Positions 5,514 to 10,993 of a stretch of 10,993 nucleotides of DNA are shown piece by piece. The stretch spans positions 1-10,993 of the forward strand of contig CATMOP010000036.1 of the NCBI GenBank assembly GCA_950072225.1, in the 5' to 3' direction. Position numbers and translations under genes: made by a program. The notes below the pieces were generated by a model. The model worked only from the letters and a program-made list of their open reading frames with translations. It did not search any database and had not been told where the DNA came from. Positions within the stretch are counted from its first letter, which is position 1; each line of letters starts with the position of its first letter. The DNA is from an uncultured Nitrospina sp. (GTDB lineage: Bacteria > Nitrospinota > Nitrospinia > Nitrospinales > VA-1).

Positions 5514-7516
5514 CCACTCTCCATTAATTTTTGCAACGCTTCTTCATCTAATATCTGGATACCGAGTTGGCGGGCTTTTTCCAGTTTCGATCCGGCTGAG
5601 GTTCCCGCCACCAAATAATCGGTATTTTTGGAAACCGTTGCGGTGACTCGCCCTCCAAGGGATTGTATTTTCGTCTTGGCTTCCTCACGGGTGAACCGGG
5701 ACAAGGTTCCCGTAAGAACAAACTGCCTGCCTTCGAGCACCCCCCCACTTTCGGAAGGGTCTCCCTGTTCTTCCATAAGGATGCCCCGTTCCCGCAAACG
5801 CTTAATTTCCTGCCGATTGGTGTCCCGATCCAAAAACGCTCTCAGGCTTTCGGCAATGACAGGCCCTATTTCATCAATCCTTTCCAGTTCGTCATAGGTG
5901 GTCTCTTGCAATTTATTAAGGGATCGAAACCTCCGGGCCAGAATGATTGCCGTGCGTTGCCCCACATGGCGCACTCCCAAGGCATGCAGGAACCGTGGAA
6001 GTCCAGCGGGCTTGCTCTTTTCAATCTCTTCGATCAGGTTCTGCGCCGACTTATCCGCCATACGCTCCAAAGCAGCCACATCATCCTTTTTCAAAATATA
6101 GAGGTCAGAAAAGTTTTTGACTCGCCCGGAATCAACCAATTGCTCAATCACTGCCGGGCCAAGATGGTCAATGTCCATCGCCTTGCGGGAAGCAAAATAC
6201 TTAAGTCTTTCTTTTAACTGCGCAGGACAAGCACTGTTCACGCAACGCCAAACCGCTTCACTCTCCGCACGGTAAATGGGAGCCTGGCATTCGGGGCAAA
6301 CTGCGGGCATCTTAAAGGGTCTTCCCCTCTTACCTGTCTTCTCGGAAAATTCGATTACCCGGACCACTTTGGGAATAATTTCACCGGCTTTTTCAATCAC
6401 CACCTTATCGCCAACGCGGATGTCTTTGCGTTTAATTTCATCTTCGTTGTGCAAGGTCGCCCTGCTAACAGTGGACCCCGAAACAAACACGGGGTGTAAC
6501 TCGGCGACAGGAGTGATAGAGCCTGTCCTGCCCACCTGACAAACAATATCCAAAATTTCGGTCATGGCCTGTTCCGCTTCATACTTGTAGGCTACCGCCC
6601 AGCGGGGAAACTTGGAAGTCGCCCCCAGCTTTTTGCGGTGAGCCAGTGAATTCAGCTGAATGACCAGGCCATCCACTTCATAATCGAGCTCTTTCCGCTT
6701 GTCCCGAAACTCCTCAATCAAGGCAAGCGCCGATTCAAAGTTTTTACATAGCCGGTTGTGTTCATTGACCGGAAATCTTAATGCGGATAGTTTTTCCTGC
6801 AATTCATAATGGGTCTGAAAAGGATTGGCATCGAGAAAACCCACGCCATAAATAAATATGTCGAGCCTGCGTTGGGCTGTGACAGCAGGGTCAAGCAGGC
6901 GCAACGCTCCGGCGGCGGCGTTTCTGGGGTTGGCAAAGGGCATTTCCCCTTCCGCCTCCCGCTGGGCGTTAATGCGTTCAAACTCCTTTTTCGGCATAAA
7001 AACTTCACCCCGTACTTCTATGCGATGGAACGGTTCCGTATCAATTTTTAAAGGAATTGAACGGATAGTTCTTAAATTTGCAGTAATGTCTTCTCCTTGT
7101 AGACCATCGCCACGGGTGGCTCCACTTACCAGCAAACCGTCTTCATAGGTAAGCGCCACTGCCAGGCCATCGAACTTCAGCTCCACCACATATTCAATAG
7201 TATGAACATCTGGGAGGCCCCGAAGCACTCTCTGATGAAACGCCCGTACCTCATCCACATTGTAGGTGTTGTCGAGACTGAGCATGGGAACCGGATGCAC
7301 AACCGCTTTAAACCGCTCATCCACTTTGCCGCCCACTCTCTGTGTGGGAGAGTCAGGAGTGACGTATTTTGGGTGGGCTGCTTCCAGTTCTTTCAAACGG
7401 CGAAGAAGCGCATCATATTCCTGGTCAGAAACGGTTGGAGAGTTTTTAACGTAATAGAGGTGATCGTACTGATGGATCTCTTGTTTGAGGGTCTCGATTT
7501 CCTGTTTTACCGTCAT
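5507..7516 (-). CDS. ligA: NAD-dependent DNA ligase LigA
   Basis: This 669-residue protein has the usual length for bacterial LigA and seals nicks in duplex DNA using NAD+, for replication and repair. The N-terminal Ia domain (YVKNSPTVSDQEYDALL, 22-38) binds the NMN part of NAD+. The nucleotidyltransferase domain has the AMP-accepting lysine K114 in ELKFDG, then RGEVFMP (169-175), DGLVIQL (282-288) and the WAVAYKY segment (306-312). An OB-fold with GSITPVAELHPV follows. A Zn site uses C407, C410, C425 and C430, then helix-hairpin-helix repeats span about 505-560 and a BRCT domain about 592-669. It begins 22 bp after the stop of the HtrA gene and is likely co-transcribed with it. Upstream of the ATG there is a T-rich stretch with no Shine-Dalgarno. 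The stop codon TAG and the preceding CAC codon lie inside the right end of repeat copy A, so the last residues may have been set by repeat insertion. Confidence 0.97.
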   Translation of the reverse strand: MTVKQEIETLKQEIHQYDHLYYVKNSPTVSDQEYDALLRRLKELEAAHPKYVTPDSPTQRVGGKVDERFKAVVHPVPMLSLDNTYNVDEVRAFHQRVLRGLPDVHTIEYVVELKFDGLAVALTYEDGLLVSGATRGDGLQGEDITANLRTIRSIPLKIDTEPFHRIEVRGEVFMPKKEFERINAQREAEGEMPFANPRNAAAGALRLLDPAVTAQRRLDIFIYGVGFLDANPFQTHYELQEKLSALRFPVNEHNRLCKNFESALALIEEFRDKRKELDYEVDGLVIQLNSLAHRKKLGATSKFPRWAVAYKYEAEQAMTEILDIVCQVGRTGSITPVAELHPVFVSGSTVSRATLHNEDEIKRKDIRVGDKVVIEKAGEIIPKVVRVIEFSEKTGKRGRPFKMPAVCPECQAPIYRAESEAVWRCVNSACPAQLKERLKYFASRKAMDIDHLGPAVIEQLVDSGRVKNFSDLYILKKDDVAALERMADKSAQNLIEEIEKSKPAGLPRFLHALGVRHVGQRTAIILARRFRSLNKLQETTYDELERIDEIGPVIAESLRAFLDRDTNRQEIKRLRERGILMEEQGDPSESGGVLEGRQFVLTGTLSRFTREEAKTKIQSLGGRVTATVSKNTDYLVAGTSAGSKLEKARQLGIQILDEEALQKLMESGH

Positions 7517-7538
7517 AAAAAAAGAAGGAAATATTTTT

Positions 7539-8918
7539 TCAAGGTTCCAGGGTCACATAATACCCCTGCCGTCCGCGCTGGACCAAAAGTAAAATACGAT
7601 CCGGATTATTCATATCCGCAACAGCCTTATTATAATCCTCTTCATTGTCCACACGCTTCTGGTTCATTTGCCGAATGATATCACCAGGGTTGATACCGAT
7701 TTTTCCGGCCGCACTGTTTGGAATTACCTCCATGACAACCATTCCCTTGGAAGTCACCAGCCTGTTGGCTCGGGCAAAGGGCTCGCTATTCTCCTGGACG
7801 CGTAACCCGAACCAGTTTCGGGTGAATTCCTTGACATAGCCTTTGGGGATGGATGTCACATGGACTCTCCGTTCCATCATTTTCCCATCCCGCAAGATAG
7901 AAAACCGGATGGAACTTCCCATGGTATAAGAAGCCATACGGCCCCGAAAGTCCGATTTGTCCCTCACCTCATGATCGTCAATCGCAATGATGATATCCCC
8001 GCGTTTCAAACCCGCTTTTCCAGCCGAGCTTCTATCGGCAACCCTCACAACCAGAACCCCTTTTTGCCTATCCAACTGAAAAAGGCGCAAAAGTTGGGCA
8101 TCCAACTCCTGCACGGAAACTCCCAACCAGCCACGCCGGACCTTACCATAACGGATCAGTTCATCAACAATCCGCCTGGCATGGTCGATGGGAATGGCAA
8201 AACCAATTCCTTCGGCTTTTTGGAAGATGGCCGTATTGATTCCTATCAAGGAGCCATTGATATTCAGTAAAGGCCCACCGCTGTTTCCCGGATTGATCGA
8301 GGCATCGACCTGAATGAAGTCGCTGTATACCATATTTTTCCCAGCCCGAATATTGCGGTTCAGGGCGCTGATGATTCCAGTCGTGACCGTATGTTGCAAA
8401 CCAAAAGGATTTCCAATGGCCAGCACTTGTTCACCGATCATTAAATCATCGGACCTCCCCATTTCAACATAGGGCAGGGACTTGCCTGAGTTGATCTTGA
8501 TGATTGCCAAATCAGATTTGATATCCGCGCCAATGACGCTGGCAACAAACTCCTGTTTGTCACTCAAGACGACATGGATCTTCGCGGCTTTGGCGATTAC
8601 ATGTTCGTTGGTAAGAATAAATCCTTCATCATTGATAATAATCCCTGAACCCAGACTGCGCTTTTGGCTTTTAGTGGGAGGAAGAAAATTCTTGAAGAAC
8701 TGGTCAAACAGGTTATTGCCGAAATTTCTGAAGGGATTCCGTGCCGACCGGAAAATTTCTGTTGTGTAAATATTTACAACAGCCGGGCTGACTTTCTCTA
8801 CAGTCCGGACAAGAGGGGTCCTGCGATTATAGCGTTCATCCGCAAAAGCCAGGGATTGCCCCGGGCCCATCACGGCAAACACAAAAAAAATCCAGAACCA
8901 TGTTGAGGAAATGCGCAC
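7539..8918 (-). CDS. Secreted HtrA/DegP-family serine protease with two PDZ domains
   Basis: This 459-residue periplasmic or envelope protease/chaperone belongs to the S1C (trypsin-like) family. Residues 1-26 form a signal peptide with the hydrophobic core WFWIFFVFAVMG and probable cleavage after LAFA. The protease domain carries the triad H106 (TNEHV), D136 (SDLAI) and S213 (GNSGGP). The LA-like loop at about 57-85 is short and rich in F and N. PDZ1 begins at GWLGV (263-267) and runs to about 355. PDZ2 (about 368-456) contains the SAAGKIGINPGD segment. The start GTG at 8916-8918 has no clear Shine-Dalgarno, so its position rests on the intact signal peptide. It lies 190 bp downstream of a second HtrA gene on the same strand and 22 bp before ligA. 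It is a paralogue of, but clearly different from, its neighbour. Whether it is DegP, DegQ or DegS-like in role cannot be assigned. DegS is unlikely, because it has two PDZ domains and a cleavable-looking signal. Confidence 0.92.
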   Translation of the reverse strand: MRISSTWFWIFFVFAVMGPGQSLAFADERYNRRTPLVRTVEKVSPAVVNIYTTEIFRSARNPFRNFGNNLFDQFFKNFLPPTKSQKRSLGSGIIINDEGFILTNEHVIAKAAKIHVVLSDKQEFVASVIGADIKSDLAIIKINSGKSLPYVEMGRSDDLMIGEQVLAIGNPFGLQHTVTTGIISALNRNIRAGKNMVYSDFIQVDASINPGNSGGPLLNINGSLIGINTAIFQKAEGIGFAIPIDHARRIVDELIRYGKVRRGWLGVSVQELDAQLLRLFQLDRQKGVLVVRVADRSSAGKAGLKRGDIIIAIDDHEVRDKSDFRGRMASYTMGSSIRFSILRDGKMMERRVHVTSIPKGYVKEFTRNWFGLRVQENSEPFARANRLVTSKGMVVMEVIPNSAAGKIGINPGDIIRQMNQKRVDNEEDYNKAVADMNNPDRILLLVQRGRQGYYVTLEP

Positions 8919-9108
8919 GCTGAAAGGATGAATAGGTGAAAACGATAAAGAGGCCTGGTTCTTAGAAAACCGTCACCCCTTACTCAAAAAGACTTTTGCA
9001 CAACCCGAGATTGCCCATTGTGGGCACAAGAGCTTAGGTAAAGTATCACATCTTTGCAAAACCCTCTTTCTCAGAAAGCCTGTCAAATTCTAAGGCTAAA
9101 ACCACGCT
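8919..9108. other. 190-bp gap between the two protease genes
   Basis: No ORF. It holds a TGCCCA-TTG-TGGGCA hairpin (9012-9026; 6-bp stem, 3-nt loop) and a weaker CTTTC-TCA-GAAAG hairpin (9066-9078) 30 to 100 bp beyond the stop of the upstream protease gene. Neither is followed by a good T-run on the minus strand. A weak minus-strand promoter match, TTGAGT-17-TAAGAA, lies upstream of the 8918 start. The gap probably contains an end signal for one gene and a promoter for the next, but neither is firmly identifiable. Confidence 0.35.
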
Positions 9109-10578
9109 CTATCCGACTTTGACAGCAATATATATGGTACTTCCTCCCCGTTTGATTAGAAATAGGACAGACGAGCCCTTTTCCACAGAGGCCAGGAGAT
9201 TCTGGTAATCCCGCATGTCTTTGACAGTGGAGCGGTTCATTTCCGAAATGACATCACCTCTACGGATACCTGCTTCCGAGGCAGCATTGCCGGCAGTCAC
9301 ATCGGAAACCAGTACCCCTTCCGAACCTTCCAATTTCAGGTTTTTCGCCAACTCCTCGGTGATATCCTGAACCTGAAGGCCCAGAAGATCGGCCTTGGCC
9401 ACAACGGTGTCCTGCAAATCTTCTAATAATTCTATGCTGATGCGGAGCGTTAATTGGGAACCTTCACGAATTACCTCAACATCTACCACGGAGTTCGGTA
9501 TTGTTGCGGCAACAATTTTGGGAAGGTCTTCCATATCCTTGACCTGCTGACCGTCAAACCGGACAATAACATCCCCACGTTTTATCCCTCCTTTGGCGGC
9601 TGGGCCATCCGGAATCACATCGCCGACAAGAGCTCCCTCACTTTGGCTGAGTCCAAACGATTTTGCTAACTCAGGGGTGATTTTTTGAACCATGACTCCC
9701 AACCAGCCACGGGTAACCGTTCCTCTTTCTTTCAGGTCCTTTAAAATTCCCTTGGCGATATTAATGGGAATCGCAAACCCGATTCCCACATTTCCACCGG
9801 TATTCCCTGAAATGATAGCAGTGTTGATCCCAATCACTTCCCCCTCGATATTGATAAGTGGCCCACCACTGTTACCCGGGTTGATCGAAGCGTCCGTCTG
9901 AATGAATTCATCATAGGGACCCGCACCAATGCTTCTCCCCAACGCACTCACCACACCCACCGTAACGGTGTGGCTGAGACCGAAAGGATTACCAATGGCC
10001 ACCACCCATTCCCCCACCTCCAGGTTTTCGGAACTTCCCAGTTTCAAAAAAGGGAAGTCCTTATTGTCCCCCGATTCGCGATTGATTTTAATCAAGGCAA
10101 TATCGGTTTTGGGATCTGAACCCACCAAGGTAGCGGAGTATTCTTTTTCAGTCCCGTTGTCATCAAGAATCACCACAATTTCATCTGCCCCTTCTATCAC
10201 ATGATAGTTGGTCAGGATATGACCCTCCTTGTCAATCACGAATCCGGAACCCATACCGCTACCGCGTTTTGGCCTTTGGTTCGGGCGCTCGCCGAAGAAA
10301 CGGTCATAAAAATCACGAAAGCGATCGGGAGACCGGTTCTGCCCAGGGCCAGGCCGGGGAACACGAAAATTCCTATGTGCGGTTTCGGACTTGGCCTTCA
10401 CGTTAACCACAGCAGGGTTTTGCTTTTTTGCAATTTCAACAAATATATTACTCGCAAGTGGCTGGGTATGGCTGCTTAACGCAAAAAGGGTCTCTGGAGA
10501 AACAACCAGCCCAAAAGGAAGTAAAAATACAAAAACCAATGCAGTTTTACGAGCGCGGTGGACAAAAGATCTAAACAT
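9109..10578 (-). CDS. Periplasmic Do/DegP-family serine endoprotease with two PDZ domains
   Basis: This 489-residue protease of the DegP/DegQ (Do) type degrades or refolds damaged envelope proteins. A signal peptide spans about residues 1-34 (R/K-rich start, core ALVFVFLLPFGLVV). The Q/LA-type linker at about 71-107 is rich in R, P, G and F. The triad is H126 (TNYHV), D159 (TDIAL) and S237 (GNSGGP). PDZ1 runs from GWLGV (291-295) to about 382 and contains a GPAAKGGIKRGD segment. PDZ2 runs from about 398 to 487 with AASEAGIRRGD. The ATG at 10576-10578 has GAGGA nine bases upstream, which supports this start. Its architecture matches DegP/DegQ/MucD more closely than the shorter paralogue downstream, which it most likely predates or arose from by duplication. 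It has its own upstream region with a possible promoter and operator-like palindrome. Substrates cannot be inferred. Confidence 0.94.
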   Translation of the reverse strand: MFRSFVHRARKTALVFVFLLPFGLVVSPETLFALSSHTQPLASNIFVEIAKKQNPAVVNVKAKSETAHRNFRVPRPGPGQNRSPDRFRDFYDRFFGERPNQRPKRGSGMGSGFVIDKEGHILTNYHVIEGADEIVVILDDNGTEKEYSATLVGSDPKTDIALIKINRESGDNKDFPFLKLGSSENLEVGEWVVAIGNPFGLSHTVTVGVVSALGRSIGAGPYDEFIQTDASINPGNSGGPLINIEGEVIGINTAIISGNTGGNVGIGFAIPINIAKGILKDLKERGTVTRGWLGVMVQKITPELAKSFGLSQSEGALVGDVIPDGPAAKGGIKRGDVIVRFDGQQVKDMEDLPKIVAATIPNSVVDVEVIREGSQLTLRISIELLEDLQDTVVAKADLLGLQVQDITEELAKNLKLEGSEGVLVSDVTAGNAASEAGIRRGDVISEMNRSTVKDMRDYQNLLASVEKGSSVLFLIKRGGSTIYIAVKVG

Positions 10579-10587
10579 ATTTTTTAA

Positions 10588-10592
10588 TCCTC
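10588..10592 (-). promoter_or_regulatory. Ribosome binding site of the Do-type protease gene
   Basis: GAGGA on the minus strand, nine bases before the ATG at 10576-10578. It supports the annotated start, which includes a full signal peptide. Confidence 0.6.
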
Positions 10593-10616
10593 ATTTGACG
10601 AACGACCAAAAATAAT

Positions 10617-10622
10617 TTTATA
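10617..10622 (-). promoter_or_regulatory. Candidate -10 element of the Do-type protease gene
   Basis: TATAAA on the minus strand (5 of 6 to the -10 consensus) would place transcription near 10610, about 32 nt before the start codon. No good -35 sits 16-18 bp upstream. In its place is a palindrome at 10629-10653, which may mean an activator-dependent or alternative-sigma promoter. Confidence 0.33.
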
Positions 10623-10628
10623 GAAAAG

Positions 10629-10653
10629 GAGTCCCAAGGGAAATCCCAGACTC
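10629..10653. promoter_or_regulatory. Operator-like nested palindrome upstream of the protease gene
   Basis: GAGTC (10629-10633) and GACTC (10649-10653) are inverse arms. Inside them are the overlapping palindromes CCC-AA-GGG (10633-10640) and GGGA-AA-TCCC (10638-10647). The block spans the expected -10/-35 interval. A stress-response regulator could bind here, but no known operator was recognised. Confidence 0.3.
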
Positions 10654-10698
10654 ATAAAAACAGAGCGGTAAAATATAATTAACCTTAATACTTTAACG

Positions 10699-10740
10699 AT
10701 TAAATTTTAGTTAAACAAAAATTAAATTTTATTAATTTTA
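10699..10740. repeat. Phased AT-rich direct repeats
   Basis: ATTAAATTTTA occurs at 10699-10709 and again at 10721-10731. The copies are offset by 22 bp, about two helical turns. A partial third copy, ATTAATTTTA, follows at 10731-10740, another 10 bp on. Such phasing favours bent DNA or an UP-element-like activator of the downstream protease promoter. The tract may simply be AT-rich drift. Confidence 0.4.
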
Positions 10741-10743
10741 GCG

Positions 10744-10919
10744 GAGAACATCCACCCACTAGCCGTGGAGGCAAATCCCATAAAGCCGAGAGCAGGTTTG
10801 CCTGCAAAATAATAATATTGTAATTTTCCAGCGGAGGCTCTCCGCCCAAAAGGCATGAGCCTGTGATACTTCTTCATTAGCCTTCATGCCCCAGAGGGGT
10901 ATGGCCCGGCAGCTAGTGG
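10744..10919. repeat. Intergenic hairpin-rich repeat, copy B
   Basis: This is the same family and orientation as the copy at 5340-5513. Shared blocks are GAGAACATC (10744-10752), CTAGCC (10759-10764), ATAAAGCC (10780-10787), GTGAT (10863-10867), the 22-nt block 10871-10892 and GCTAGTGG (10912-10919). CCACTAGC (10756-10763) and GCTAGTGG (10912-10919) are perfect 8-bp terminal inverted repeats 164 bp apart. Internal hairpins are GCAGG-TTTG-CCTGC (10792-10805), GCGGAG-GCT-CTCCGC (10831-10845) and an 8-bp stem with loop AGA at 10885-10903. There is no coding capacity. It looks like a MITE or REP-type element, and no transposase is present in the window to mobilise it. Confidence 0.72.
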
Positions 10920-10993
10920 AAGGAAAAATAATTCTTGATAATTATATAATGCTTTCTCCTTTATTTACAACCTCAAAACCCTTGGGTAGAACC

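Larger units (their letters stand above)
10579..10993. other. 415-bp gene-free region upstream of the Do-type protease gene
   Basis: No convincing ORF on either strand. In order it holds the ribosome binding site and possible promoter of the protease gene (10588-10653), a very AT-rich tract (about 10670-10740), repeat copy B (10744-10919) and an AT-rich end with the palindrome ATTATATAAT (10941-10950). That palindrome contains TATAAT on both strands, so it could be a -10 for a gene beyond the window. A -35-like TTGTAA lies 18 bp upstream on the minus strand only. Confidence 0.6.

Noticed and set aside
5663..6217. 184-codon plus-strand open frame within ligA
   Set aside because: It is antisense to a fully conserved LigA region and has no ribosome binding site or recognisable domain.
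7202..7678. 158-codon plus-strand open frame across the ligA/htrA junction
   Set aside because: It is antisense to two well-identified genes and lacks family resemblance or a ribosome binding site.
7539..8918. DegS-type anchored sensor protease
   Set aside because: DegS has one PDZ domain and an uncleaved anchor. This protein has two PDZ domains and a likely cleavage site after LAFA.

Overview
The window reads as ordinary bacterial chromosome of moderate GC content, densely packed with seven housekeeping or stress genes. They include a three-subunit succinate dehydrogenase/fumarate reductase of the non-classical (type E, SdhABE) kind, a RhlB-like helicase and two HtrA proteases with two PDZ domains each. 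This mix suggests a Gram-negative, quinone-respiring bacterium outside the groups that use the classical SdhCDAB enzyme. Nitrospinota or a deltaproteobacterium-like lineage is my guess from gene content only, and the sequence does not prove it. No phage, transposase, CRISPR, tRNA or rRNA gene was seen.

Layout. (1) 195-3720, minus strand: sdhA-sdhB-sdhE form a tightly overlapping operon (1-nt and 4-nt overlaps). A sigma70-like promoter candidate lies in the 275-bp divergent region 3721-3995. (2) 3996-5336, plus strand: a DEAD-box RNA helicase very like RhlB, with a candidate promoter, a leader hairpin and an uncertain start codon. (3) 5337-5506: a convergent junction filled by a structured repeat. 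(4) 5507-8918, minus strand: a secreted HtrA-type protease followed 22 bp later by ligA (NAD-dependent DNA ligase). (5) 9109-10578, minus strand: a second HtrA/Do protease, separated from the first by 190 bp. (6) 10579-10993: the only gene-free stretch above 300 bp. It holds the upstream region of the second protease, a very AT-rich tract and a second copy of the repeat.

How the genes work together. The sdh operon encodes a soluble or peripherally attached succinate:quinone oxidoreductase. SdhB carries two complete 4Fe-4S motifs where classical enzymes have one 4Fe-4S and one 3Fe-4S, and SdhE (two CCG domains) replaces the haem-binding membrane anchors. The two HtrA paralogues are probably envelope quality-control proteases. 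LigA and the helicase serve DNA and RNA housekeeping.

The least explained feature is a family of diverged, hairpin-rich intergenic repeats. Two good copies (5340-5513 and 10744-10919) share several short blocks in the same order and near-inverted ends built on CCACTAGCCGTG / CACGGCTAGTGG. A possible degenerate third copy lies at 145-200. The right end of one copy supplies the stop codon of ligA. I see no other candidate for a novel system. Everything else is recognisable.
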